A stretch of 64,000 nucleotides of DNA from Macropodus opercularis (taxonomy: Eukaryota > Chordata > Actinopteri > Anabantiformes > Osphronemidae), in contig CM061098.1 of assembly GCA_030770545.1 (NCBI GenBank), forward strand, positions 7,582,001 through 7,646,000. The letters are read 5' to 3'. Numbering within the stretch: the first letter of the stretch is position 1; the number at the start of each line of letters is the position of its first letter. This document shows, piece by piece, positions 35,901 through 48,023 of the stretch. Below the pieces are notes generated by a model. That model saw nothing but the letters and a program-made list of their open reading frames with translations. It was not told where the DNA came from and ran no database searches. A program made the position numbers and the translations under genes.

Positions 35901-38900
35901 AAATCTTCTTTCACTTGTTCTAAATGTCTTCCCACGGTTGTTAGATTTTGATTAGAAAGCACGTGTCTTTGTTTTGCAATAGCATATAGAACACTCCGCT
36001 TACTTTTGTTGAACTAGACACTGGAAGGAAATGAGTGTGAGTGTGTCTTATCTCTGTTACTGCAGAAATGCCGTGTGAGGGAGTTTAATGTGTGTCAGAG
36101 TTGCGCATTGGACGTATAACTCGCTGAGCAGCTTGTCAGTGTCCGGTGAGCTTTGTGACAGCAACTGTTGTTGGTTGCAGTCTGAACCTAATAGTCCAGG
36201 CTAACATTTGCAAGTCAAATGTTAGATGATGGGAGGAAGGTTAAAGTTAAAAACTCGCCCTTTGAACAGAAAGCAGCAGCTGCTGTTGCAGACTGGTGCC
36301 TGAGAAAATGAATGACTGAATTGACTAATAAATCATCATATGGGTTATGAAATGTTTGATGAATCTTTATGAATTCAGTGGTTGTAACTCCAGCTCTAAG
36401 TTGACTTTAAAATAACATTGTGTCTTATGTATCCCAACAAGAAACGAGTGTATTATAAGTTCATTAGCAAGTGAAGTAATAAATGTAGTAACTCTTTATT
36501 TAGAAATGCAGAGCTATTTTCAATTAAAGAGTCAAGTCAGCTCAATTCATCGACTGTTGCCTCTAAATGCAGAAGTAATTAAAAGATGTGGAACCAACAA
36601 CAAGCTTACTCTTCCTTCTCACTCACTGTCGAGCACCCCCCTGCCTCCACATTACAAAGCCACAGCATGATGGCAGTGACGAGAACAGCTGGAGTTTCTG
36701 TAGCCCAGCCCTATTCCTTCACTGGGTACATGTTCACCAGCAGCACTGAGCTCTGTGTTTACTGACTGTGACGTATTTATGACTTTACTGGGTGAAGCTT
36801 TCTGATAGATATATTGTGTTGCTGACAGATTGGGGTCAGACTAATATTTGTGGCTGCTGTGTCCTACTGGGCTGTTCATCAGTATCTATTTCTTTAACAG
36901 GCCCAAGAAATGAACTTTGTAGAGAAGCAAATAAAAGGATAATTAATAAGTAGTATGTCTGTGGAGATTCTCAGTCGTCCAGGTGAAGTTGTCTGACAGT
37001 TGAGTCATGGCAACTAGACTTCTTCTATTTTGTAGAGAAGAAGTACTGAAAATGTCTGATGCCAGTCTTCATCCCTCTTCTAAAAACTGTCAAGTCACAT
37101 ACATTGGTGTCCAAAAAAATAATTAATAGGTTGTCCTTTTAATTCTTATGACCTCAGATCAGTAACTTCCTGGAGTTTCCTCTGGTTGCTTGGCAACATG
37201 AAAATGACATCAGGATTAGAAATAGGCTAAACTCCTCAAACAACGAGAACTATCTGTCTAATTAAATGTGGTGAAATGTTTTTTGGTGAAAGGCCTGTTT
37301 TTAACCCTGCTGAAGCTTTTGTTGGAGAAACTGAATGTACTCTACCATTAAAGCTTGGATCAAAAGATCCAAAGACAATTAAAGCATATCCTGTCTAGAA
37401 CACAAAGGAAGGTTTGTGATTGGGCCTTAAACAGGGACACCCATGGTGTGACCTCAGGCTAGTTTTTGTCTTGCAGGAACATAGGGCGTATTCATGCTCA
37501 ATATTCATCTGCGAAAACACGTTTAATGCTGATGACAATGAAACCGTCTGTGAAGAATATTTTCCTCTAAGGGCAAATTAAGTTTGTTCAGTGAGCTGTA
37601 CTTATAGCATGAATGATACAAAGGATCACAGGGTGATTCAAATGATGGAAGTGTGTTGAGCTGTGTGCTTTTCTGTTCTTATGCTGGTAAATTCACCACA
37701 GACCTTTTTAAACATCAGGTGTTGATGACGTCTTTTATACAAAGAGAACCTCATCACAGGCTTACTCTGGTTTCTGACACCGTCTTTATTTGCTGTTGTG
37801 TTAGACGTGTGATCAAGATGATGACGAAGTGGAGATTGCTATGGATAACGCAGGCTTCATGGATGAGTTCTTCTCTCAGGTGAGTGTTACTGTCAAAGAC
37901 TGTTCGGCTTCTGCATGTTTTTTTTTAAAGGTCAAAATACTTTTCATGTTGAGAGGTTATGATTTGCTCTGTGTACGTTTCAGATTGAGGACATCAGGAA
38001 CAGTATTGATAAAATTGATGAGAATGTGGCTGAAGTCAAAAAGCTGTACTCAGTCATCCTGTCTGCTCCCACATCAGATCAGAGTAAGATACCTCACCAC
38101 TGCCTGCTTTTCTTCCCCTATCAGAAATGTTATTCTCACAAAACCCTAGACCAAGCAGCATTGTTTTTGACATTTTATGAGCTAAATTGAATTAAAATGC
38201 ATTTTTTGGTTAAAGAAAGTGCTATTATTGTATTCTTTTGTAAGGCAACATTGTACTCAGCTAATACTTGTCATCAGCTTCAGTTGTTTATTACTGAATG
38301 TCTTTTTCCCCAGAAACACAGGATGACTTGGAGGCAATCACCAATGACATAAAGAAGATGGCCAACAATGCAAGAAACAAACTGAAGAGTGAGTCTGTCT
38401 CTGACTACTAGACGCAGCTCGTCACATGTAAAATGAAATAAATTAGAAAAACAATCTATGTCCTGGTTTGTTCTCCAGCGATCGAGAGGAATCTGGAGTC
38501 AGAGGAGCAGGAAAGGGTGTCCGCTGACATGCGGATACGTAAATCACAGGTATGTCGTGTTAGAAGCAAAGTGGCCTCCAGGTCATGCTGGTTCCATAGA
38601 AACCTTCCTCTTTTATGCAGATTGTAAACATGTTGCATTTACTAAATATGTTTAGGTGTAACTAGATGTTAAATGTCAGTTGTCTAATTGTCAACTTTTT
38701 TGTTGTCCAGCATGCAGTTCTGTCTAGGAAGTTTGTGGAGGTAATGACAAAGTATAATGAAGCTCAGGTTGACTTCAGGGAGAGGAGTAAAGGACGTATT
38801 CAGAGACAGCTAGAGATCAGTGAGTGACGCCAACGCACACAGAGTCACGTGTTTTTCGAACATTATTCTTTGCGATTAACCTTTTTTCCGCTTTCTTTCC

Positions 38901-41900
38901 AGCTGGAAGAGCAACAACAGATGAAGAACTGGAGGAGATGTTAGAGAGCGGTAATGCTGCCGTGTTCACTGCAGGGGTAAGCGTGTGCGTGCGTCAGCAT
39001 ATATTTACACTGTTGGTTACAGTGCTCTCACATTAAACTGTTAAAAAAATATGTTGCCAGTTAAATGTGTGAACATTGGCAAACTGGTGCTAAAACATCA
39101 GCTTGTGGATTAAGGTCTGTGCTGTTTTACTGTTGGTTATTTTTGTAAGAAGGTTCCTGTTGTCATTGCTGACTGCAACTCAACGCCTTGTATAAGATGG
39201 TTAAAGATTAGCTGGGCTCGTGATTTGTCCTGTTAGGCTCCCAAGTCTCTTTCAACATATTCAAAAAAACAAAGTGATTCATTTTTTTAGGGCATGGCTG
39301 CATTACATTTTGGACTGTCACTAAAAATAGATGAAAGGCGGACTGCTGAAATGACACATCCTGATCAAGATGGTGTTGTACTGCTGTGAGCTTCCTGTAA
39401 CTGCTGATAAATGGGGACACAGTGCATTTAAAGTGCTGAGAAAGCTTCAGTCCTCACAGGGCCAGGAAGGTGGTTGTTTGCCATCCATGTTGTGAAGAAT
39501 TTCTTGTAAAGGCGCATAGTGTTCAACTTGACATTTATATATTTAAACAGTTTCCTTGGGATGTAATCACAGTTTATGTTGTTTAACTAGTTACTGTATT
39601 GTCTTTAAGCGTCACATTGTACTGGTTTCCACATCTATGCTAAAATGGTCTAATTTGTAACTTGTTGAGGACATCAGCTGATTCAGAAATCATTATAGCA
39701 ACGACTGCAAAGAACTGATAAAAAAAATTAAGATGTACATGTGTCATTATAATGAGCTATAACCTAAAGCAGACTGAACTGCAGTCATTTTCCTTTTATG
39801 GTAATTCACACCTATAGAAACTAAAATAACCTTTCATTACATTTACACTTGACAGCATAATTTCCTTCTCTTTCTCACTTCTTTATGTGATGCAGCTTTA
39901 GTCACACTAATCACACGATAGAGGTGACACAAAGACTAAGATGCTCTGTGTATTTATACATGCATCTATGCATGTCTGTGTGGTGACAGAAAACCTCTGC
40001 TCTTTACAGATTGTGGACTCTGGGATTTCAAAACAAGCCTTGAGTGAGATTGAATCCAGGCACAAAGACATTGTCCGTCTCGAGAGCAGCATCAAGGAGC
40101 TGCATGATATGTTTGTAGACATTGCCATGCTGGTGGAAAGCCAGGTACGCTCCTCCGTATCCACCTGCCCATCAGTTCAACACCCCACTAGCTCTTTTAG
40201 GATTCGTCGTCTGTTTCATTCATTTATTCACTCTTTGCATTCATATTCAGCTCTTTTCCACTAGTTTGTGCCTGAAAGCTTTTCTCCTCTTTGGTCCTCT
40301 CTGCTGTGGCCTGACTGTCAATCTCATTCTGTTTGTGTTTCCTCTTTTTCAGCTTCATGCTTCTCATATACATCTCTTTACTCTCTCCTTCCACTTCTAC
40401 GTCCATATCGTCACCCAACATGCATTTAGTAAGATGAATGAATCTGCTGTCATTAAAGGCGTCACAGCAAACTTTATGCCAGAATAAGAACAACACATAT
40501 CTATATATTAGTCGGTCACTTGGAACATGTGCATACATTAGTATAACTTCATGTTTCTTGCTGCTTGCACCATGCTTTCTGAGGAAAAGACTTGTTTGAG
40601 GTAAGGGCTCGCTGCTGTTTGTATGAGAATTTTCAGGAGGCTCAATCGTGTTCATTTGCAGTTTTTAGTTTGAAGGCTTTTCCACAGGGCAAAGTGGTGT
40701 TTATGCTTCTAATGTCAAATGTATCTTGTATTAAAATCAAAAGTTGTGCATTCATTAGTGAAGCTGAAGAATTCGACACGTGTTTAATTGTAAGATCATC
40801 ACTAGAAACCTTTTCAAACTAAACTATTCCGGTTCACCTTGTTCTTGCAACTATCTAACTGATCATGTGTTTTTCAGGGTAACATGATAGAAAACATAGA
40901 GCAGAACGTGTCCCAGGCTGTGGACCATATAACGGAGGCTAAAGAGCAGACCAAAAAAGCTGTAAGGTACCAGACTAAAGCACGCAAGGTAATGTCCTTC
41001 AGCCGACTGCTGCACCACTGTCTGTTACTTCTTTCATTTTTCATCTCCTTTTCTCCGCTTTCAACCAGAGCGTACAGACGGATCACGTTCACTCACCCTG
41101 TACACACATCTTTGCCTTTTAATTCCTTCTGTTGCTACTTTTTCTTCTCTTTTCTGGCTTTTCTGTACATCTGACACTGGCCACATGTTAGGGTGGAATG
41201 ATAGACAGGATTGAGAGCAACATGGACCAATCCGTGGGCTTTGTGGAACGGGCCGTAGCGGACACAAAGAAAGCGGCAAAGTTTCAGCAAGAGGCTCGTC
41301 GTGTGAGTGACTGGTCAAGTACAACAGTCTGAATTTCCCAGAAGCAATGGAAATGGTTTTATCATGCATTGAACACAATCATTAAATTACACAACTGAAA
41401 CTGGTAGTCCAAGTAGGACTGATAATTATTTACCTCACAACCAGTAAAACAAAAGATCAAATGGTTAATTTGACGATAATGTGCATAAACGATTAGTAAA
41501 GTCATGCAGCATTTGAACTTCTTTTAGTTACTAATGCATTTTAGTGTGGCGCCACTACCTGAAACAACACTACAGTCAGTGCAGCCCCTGTTTTTCCTAA
41601 CCATCCACTATATGACTGACTGCAGTATAAACACGGCTAATATTCAAAAGCTGGAAATGACTTCTCTCAACTTCAACACCAGTGCTTTTGGGAAACCAGC
41701 TGATAATGAGCGACAATCTCCCCCAACAACAACCCAGATGTTTGCCTTGTGTACCGATGGTGATCCCTAACCATCCTGCATCCTGTACCTGCTCTGTTCC
41801 TGAGCCTCCACCCTGTAGCTTGTGAGCCCCTGTGCTTTCAACACCACTGTGAACTTCCCTGACACGAAGACTACAACCAAGTCTACCTCTTCCCACCTAC

Positions 41901-42320
41901 ACACATTTACTTTCTCCACACTTATTATTTTCTCTCTGTGCTTACTCTTCAGCTTTCAGCTCATCACTGTTGACTTTTGATCTTAGCTGTATTTGAAGAT
42001 ATTGTTTGGCAGCTTCTGGCTGTTAAAATGTGTGTGTGAAAATGACTTGGTGAATGGTTTAACTTAGCATAATGTTAGACACAGATATGATTTATCAGGC
42101 TGGATGTAGTGGTCGTTTTACTACGGAAGCTAAATGGGATTCAGCAGTGGATGCTGTTGTATCATAGGTTGAGATTTAAACAATTCACAGAATGGACCTT
42201 ATTTTACCAAATGAACTGTATTGTTCCCTACAGAAAACCGTGATAATAGTGGTGATTGTGCTGGTCTTGCTGGCCATACTAGCTCTCATAATTGGTTTGT
42301 CTGTGGGATTAAAACGATGA
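32944..42320 (+). CDS. stx3: Syntaxin-3, isoform A form (t-SNARE)
   Basis: Syntaxin-3 is a plasma-membrane Qa-SNARE used in apical and ribbon-synapse exocytosis. Exons: 32944-32973, 37805-37879, 37984-38083, 38314-38388, 38479-38549, 38711-38819, 38903-38976, 40010-40144, 40878-40988 (9a) and 42234-42320 (10a), giving 288 residues (human STX3 289). It opens MKDRLEQLRA, followed by the Habc bundle with FMDEFF. The SNARE motif spans exons 8-9, with the zero-layer glutamine Q223 as the last residue of exon 8. The C-terminal anchor (from KTVIIVVIVLVLL) ends in GLSVGLKR. The N-terminal and EVEIAMDN segments match STX3 better than STX2 or STX1. Intron 1 is 4.8 kb (32974-37804) and shows no other gene or repeat. 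Alternative exons 9b, 10b and 10c are listed separately. Confidence 0.95.
41192..41302 (+). CDS. stx3: stx3 alternative exon 9b (second half of SNARE motif)
   Basis: The exon is flanked by a good acceptor (ATGTTAG) and donor (GTGAGT) and is phase 0 at both ends. At 111 nt it has the same length as exon 9a. It encodes 37 residues beginning GGMIDRIESNMDQSV and ending EARR, much closer to syntaxin-1 than 9a is. It would replace SNARE layers +1 to +8. This agrees with the known mammalian STX3A/STX3B alternative splicing, in which STX3B is the retinal form. Including both exons would duplicate half the SNARE helix, so mutually exclusive use is inferred. Confidence 0.88.
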
Positions 42321-42686
42321 GCTATTTGAGAAAGAGGAGAGCAAAGGGTGAGTAACTCTAGAGCAAACAACCGCTGTAGTTTGGGTGTGGGTTAGAGGCA
42401 TGCTTTGGGAGAGTCTGCATGCTGGTTTTGTTAGACTTTGTATGTGTGTATTTTTCTGCTTTCCGCAAGGTTTACATGAGGTGTGTTTGTATTTGAAGTT
42501 CTTGGGTGTGGGTTTTCTCCTCTTCTGCCTCTGGTTACTGCTGAACAAGGAAAGAGGTGCTAGTAGTGATTCATACTGTCACAGCTGGTGTTTGGTCTGT
42601 GGTTTCATTTCAGTCATCCACTGATGATGCACCCTGTCATTAAAACTATTCTCCCCATGTCTCTCTCTCTGTCTCCCTCTCTGTAG

Positions 42687-42764
42687 AAGAAGATCATTAT
42701 TGCTGCAGTCTGTGCTGTGCTTGTTGTCATCATCCTCATCATAATCCTCACACAGACATTATAG
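42687..42764 (+). CDS. stx3: stx3 alternative terminal exon 10b (membrane anchor)
   Basis: This follows a strong pyrimidine tract and acceptor (CTCTCTGTAG), phase 0. It encodes 25 residues, starting KKIIIAAVCAVLVV and ending LTQTL, then TAG. The hydrophobic span is long enough to cross the membrane. Either exon 9a or 9b could splice to it. It lies 366 bp past the stop of 10a, so it could be read only as an alternative to 10a. Confidence 0.78.
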   Translation, partial: KKIIIAAVCAVLVVIILIIILTQTL

Positions 42765-45147
42765 CTGAACTGTGACGTGCCACTGTCATCTGTTAAGTCA
42801 TCATCCGCTCCATCATCTGGCAATGAACTGAGCTGATCACTCCATGTGGATATAAAATATTTCATCCAGAGATGTACAAGTCATCAACTTAAAGCCACCC
42901 ACATTGTTTCAGGTAGTAAAGGGAGGAATTTCAGCAGTGGGGAGAAAACTCAACCAACAAACTTTGTGTGCATGAAAGCTTTTTAAAAAATTTTTTATTG
43001 CTTGGACCAATCCCAGTCACCTTTCATGATCCCTGAGGGTCTGTTCAACACGTAGGCCGCTTTGACAGTGTGTGGATGCTCAGCCGCAAATGAGGAAATG
43101 AGACTGACGCTAACACGAGGTACAATACCTGTTGTATCTCTGCAGAGAAAAGGGAATTGAAAAGTAACTGGTCCTAATGTCACTCCAGCATCGCTAAACA
43201 TTTCATTGTTCAACATTCAGTGCCAAAGATTCAGCCTAGAAATATTTATCTTCAATTTCAACAAGTTGGACGTGACCTCTTTTAATATTGTTTTTTGAGC
43301 CTTGACACATTTTTGTGATTGAAATGCTAGCTACTGTATGTTCACTGTAACAGGATTATATTTAGTTTGTGGATATGCACTTTCACATTTCATGTAGTGT
43401 TTGTGTATGTAAGCACAGATGAGCCTGTAAATAATAGATTTATAGTTAATACTATTTATGTTATCAGTGTCTAATATGACTCCATTCCTCAGCTTGAAGA
43501 TGACTGGTGCGTGCTTGCCTATGATTCTTCGGTTTTTAGAGCCCAGTGGTTCTGATTTTAAATGTGAAGGATAGTGTTTATGAAACTGGTTTCATTGACA
43601 GGTTGAAAACATGCATTCCTCACTTTAAAAAAGTATCAGAATGTTGTAACGTGGCAGAAATATTTTGTATTTCAGATACACTGGTATAATGTCGGTCATT
43701 TTGCTCTTTTACACATATATAGAAAGCTGTAAAATGTCAAGCTTTCATTGTGAAGGGTATAAAGAGATACTGGTAGTAATACTATTTCCCAAAGGAGCCG
43801 TAATAGTCTTAGTTTGGATTCAATTTTTCAATTATGTGTTGCTACTAACAGTATCTACACTGATGTAAATTGACACTCTAACCTACAGTCAGCTCTGCTG
43901 GCTGTTGACTCGGTGATGTGCAAGGTTTGATTTGCTGGCATATTTTAGGTGTCATAATATTTCTACTGTAAACACACACCTCAGTTGCCAGTTAATACGT
44001 TGTTTCTAAAGTAAGAGAGGTCTAGCAGAACAGTGCAATGGACCTGATGTTAATAAAAGTTATAATGTTTAGTTTTTGGTAACCCAGCTTTGGAAAGACA
44101 TGTTTAAATTAGATTGAGGATGTCTGTGGTGCTTTTAAACTGTGTGGTTATACTTTTAGTACTGACTAAAATGTAGTTGGTCCCTGGTCAAAGACCTTCT
44201 GATCCTTCAACAGTTTACTGTTAAAGGGCACCACAAGTCCTACGTCAAAAGACAACCATGAAGTAAAACGAACAACCAAACTGAATAATAGTTGTTTTTG
44301 TTCATATTTTAGAATAAATGAAGTGATAAAAGTAGGTAGTAAAGCACTTTATTAATTCCAAACTAAACTCTGACATTGTATTATTTAAACATTGTCAATA
44401 ATAGCCACACAGATCATACCATTACCATTTAATGCAGGCAGCTGTATTATTACACGGGTTATGTAGGAGTATGTGATAAAGTGAGGTTAGTTCAGGTTCC
44501 TCACCAACATTTCAGTAAGCTTTATTTTCAATCTTATTGAGCCACATTGCACCTGTTGGTGTAATCTGAGAGCCACCACCATTGAGATACGTTATTTGTT
44601 TCCAGTAATCAAAGTAGAGCTTGGTTGGTGCTGCTAGTACTGAAGGTGAATTTAAAGCTAGAGTGAGTCTGCTCCACAGCTCTTCAGCTCCTGTTCAGAC
44701 TTTTACTTTACACCATTTAAAACATCTACATGAGAGAAGGAGAACACTGATACTGTTGTAGATTGTTTACTTAAAGTACCAATGATATTAATGAACAATA
44801 AATATGATTTTTAATGACTGGGTAACTAGTGTTTCTCTAGCTTGTCAAGATTACTACCAACTGCATGTGATGCAAGGTAAATGTGTAACAGACACTTTTT
44901 AATGACTGTGTGTTATGATGATGATTTTTTTAATGCAATTATCAGCAGATTGTTGACTATTTTAAGCAGTGGAGTACAAGAGGAGGTAAGTTTGACTAAT
45001 TTCTCTCACCTAATCTTTGTGGCCCTTTGTTTTCCTATGAATTTCTCATACCAGTTGGTCCATAGTGTAAAGTTGCTATTTAGTAATTGACTGATGCCTG
45101 ACTTATAACTATTGTCCTGTTTTGTCTGTTTCTGATTAATTTAACAG
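42765..45147 (+). other. stx3 3' UTR / intronic sequence between terminal exons 10b and 10c
   Basis: This 2.4-kb AT-rich stretch serves as 3' UTR for the 10a or 10b forms and as intron for the 10c form. A clear AATAAA is at 44052-44057. No independent gene is recognisable. Confidence 0.5.
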
Positions 45148-45441
45148 AAGAAAATGATGATTACATTATGCTGTGCCATAATTGGGATCGTTGTGTTCTC
45201 CTATCTCTACAGCTTCTTCTCATAAAATGTTTTACACAGGTAAAACTCCTGCATCACCTATTTACACCCAGTGTGCCTCATTGTCGTACTAAATGTTTAA
45301 TGTGTGTTTCTGTATTATTGTGTTTCCAGGGGAGACATCCTCATGAAAAAGAAAATTCCTTCAGGTGCTTTCCTACTTCTACCCTGAACATCATTCAAAT
45401 CTGCTTTAAAAAAAAAAAGAATCAAGAAATTTAATAATAAA
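45148..45441 (+). CDS. stx3: stx3 alternative terminal exon 10c, with small 3' UTR intron
   Basis: The coding part is 45148-45225, after the acceptor TTAACAG, phase 0. It encodes 25 residues, KKMMITLCCAIIGIVVF then SYLYSFFS, and a TAA. The KKxMI..CC start recalls the syntaxin-1 anchor. A donor (CACAG|GTAAAA) follows at 45239/45240, only 14 nt past the stop, and an acceptor precedes 45330, so a 90-bp 3' UTR intron is likely. AATAAA is at 45436-45441. Confidence 0.72.
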
Positions 45442-47239
45442 CCACATCAGTCCTGTGTGCTTACCTTTCTGTAATTTATTTGCAATTCATTTTCTTACTG
45501 TATGGAGTGTTTGAAAACGTGTTTTAAATGTGTAGATTTTCCTCAGTCAGTCTGTTCACAACCAGATGGTTCAGTGTGATATTTAATCATTTGATCCTTC
45601 TGCATGAGCGTAGTTCACCGCCTCCTGGTGGCGCATAGAAGGGACTATATCATTAAAAAAAGAATAATTATAGAGACATTATTCTTTAAACCCATATAAA
45701 GAAAATGTGACATATTTTGTGCTGTATTGGTTCCAAAAGCCCAATCACGCACTGAAATATGCTCGACGCTAAAACAGCTAATTAGTAACAGTTTGTTGTC
45801 TTATTTTTAATACTTCTGTCTGATTTTTGTTGTGTATGACGTGTGTGCGTCTGTGCTGCTGACATGCTTGTAACAATAGTATTTTCTGTATGAGCGGCTG
45901 TCAATCGCTCACTGGCTTCGTGTCAACCCAGTAAAGTCGGTTATGTAATAAAAGATTTCTGTGCGCGTATCAAGTGCTGGTGTGTAGTTTGCTGATCGCC
46001 TGTTTGCGTAAAAGGACACAATCTGGCATAGTGTCCAATATCCTCTACCCCAACACCCTTTACTTTGCGATATGTTATCTGTATCTGTTTTAATGTATGC
46101 GAAAGCTGGGTCTAATTTACGGAGATGCTCGCCGTGGCATCCGTGTACGTAAAGATTTTTCCTGACCTGATTTTATCCCCCATCTCGCTGTTCTTCCTGT
46201 CCTGAGCTGGGCCCGGCCTATCAACGCTGAGGGGCGGGGTCTACACTAGGGTGCGTTTGTTTTCCTGATTTGTGTTTGCAGGATGAACAGGATTTGGAAG
46301 TACAACAACAACAAAAACGGCTTAAATATGGAAGCCAAAATATTAAAACCATCTACTATTATAATACTATACGACCTAAATGCTGCACCAACTGTGACCT
46401 CAATAATAAACACACAAAAGAACCGGGGCACTTTCAACTTAAAAACTAAGAACCAATAACTTTGCAAAAGTAGAATAATGGAATAGTTGCTGTGTAGGTG
46501 TGTTTCATTAAAAGCCCATTTAGTTATATTTATGATATAATAAATATAATCAACAGATAAACTTGACAGAAGTCTATTATACAGTATCTTAGTACATTTA
46601 TAGGAGAGTGGCTCTTTGTTTTTAACCTAACTTAACAAAGATAATGATAATAATACTAGCAGCACTTAGTTGGTGAATAGATTTGCCAGTATGATTTCAA
46701 TAACTAATGATAAATTTAATTTTAAGTGTTTAGATTTTCTTTACCCTGTGTTTCCTAACAGGCAAGATGAAATAAAGAACAAAGCACAAAAATGCCTTAT
46801 GGTAAAGTTCTCAACAGAGGAATAATTTTTCTGCACGCTTCTCTCGGCATGAGGCAAGATAAATGTGTCAAGGATTTAAAATAATGCGATCATTGGATAT
46901 ATGTATTTTTCCATAAAGCAAGAGTTACCAAATATGCCTTCTCATAATGTGTTTATTGCCTCAATTACGATATGGTTTTAAAAATGAACAAAACAATCAC
47001 TCATATATTAAAACATATATAGGTAATACTTTTATTGGTTTTAGTGCTTATATGCTACACCAATAACAAAGTCTAACAGAGGGGAATTTCTCAGGTTTGT
47101 AGTGAATGTGTAACCACACACAGAGTATGATTCAGTGTAAATGACTGCCTGAATAATGAATAGATGTGCTCCTGCTCTGGGTTAGCGCTGAAGCTGTCAC
47201 AAAGCTCCGTCAAACGGCGGAAGCCAAACCAAGTACACA
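45442..47239. other. Intergenic region between stx3 and kdm2a
   Basis: No gene is recognisable. A small GC-richer island with a GGGGCGGGG box lies near 46230-46240, but no open frame or splice pattern follows it. The rest is AT-rich. Confidence 0.4.
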
Positions 47240-48018
47240 TGTCTGTTAACATATGCTAATCTGGTTTAAATAGCACCTGCAGTGTCCAATGGGAGCGTCT
47301 CTATGCTAATATACCAGGGCAGTGGAGTAGTGGGGGGTGGGCCCTCGGCGTTTTTTTTTTTGGGAAGTGGGGGGGTTATGTGTATGTGTGTGTGTGTGTG
47401 TTTTTTGACCAGCTGAAAATGGCGGCTCGGAGCGTCGAACCGTTCTAACTTTATAGCACAATAATAAACAGAACAACATACACAGCAGTTAGCACATAAC
47501 ATGGGGGGAAACTTCACCGAGAGGCTTTAGTCGTTGTAGCCGGGAAACATTACTTTGAGCACCACGGCTAAAAGGAGTTAAAACGCAGAGGTAACGTTAA
47601 CGGCTTACAACTGGCTGTGTGGAGGCTAACGTCAACTAGCTACGTTAGCGTCAGCCGACGACTCATAAAAGGGATTGTCAACTGTGCTAGTTTGTGTTAG
47701 CCGATAACGCTAATAGACTCATTGCATCGAAGTATTGCTGTTGACGGAGAGGGGCTTTACTCGCTGCCTGTCTTCATGCAGTGACACGGTTTCAGTGCAA
47801 ATATTAGTAATGTGTCTTTTGCTAATCTTAGCTTATTGGCTAAAGCTACTATAGACGGCTGGCTACACTGTTAGCTGAGCTACCTAGCTAGGCACCACTG
47901 AGAGAGCGGTGTGTTTTCTTCCAGTAACATGTTAAAGCGCAGTTTTAAACGTCAGTAACGTTTAGGCATTAACGAAGGTCAATTTAACAAGCAGCTCGAA
48001 ACTTTGTGTGTCTTTTAG
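47240..48018 (+). promoter_or_regulatory. kdm2a: kdm2a promoter, non-coding exon 1 and first intron
   Basis: Two copies of the octamer ATGCTAAT (47253-47260 and 47303-47310) are exactly 50 bp apart, with a CCAAT box between them (47286-47290). A G-rich and (GT)n stretch follows at 47330-47400. The first exon is non-coding and probably ends at 47590 before GTAACG, splicing to the acceptor at 48019, five nt before the ATG. Confidence 0.5.
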
Positions 48019-48023
48019 AGATA

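Noticed and set aside
45900..46260. GC-richer patch with a GC box that might be an orphan promoter
   Set aside because: No exon, open frame or splice donor follows on either strand.
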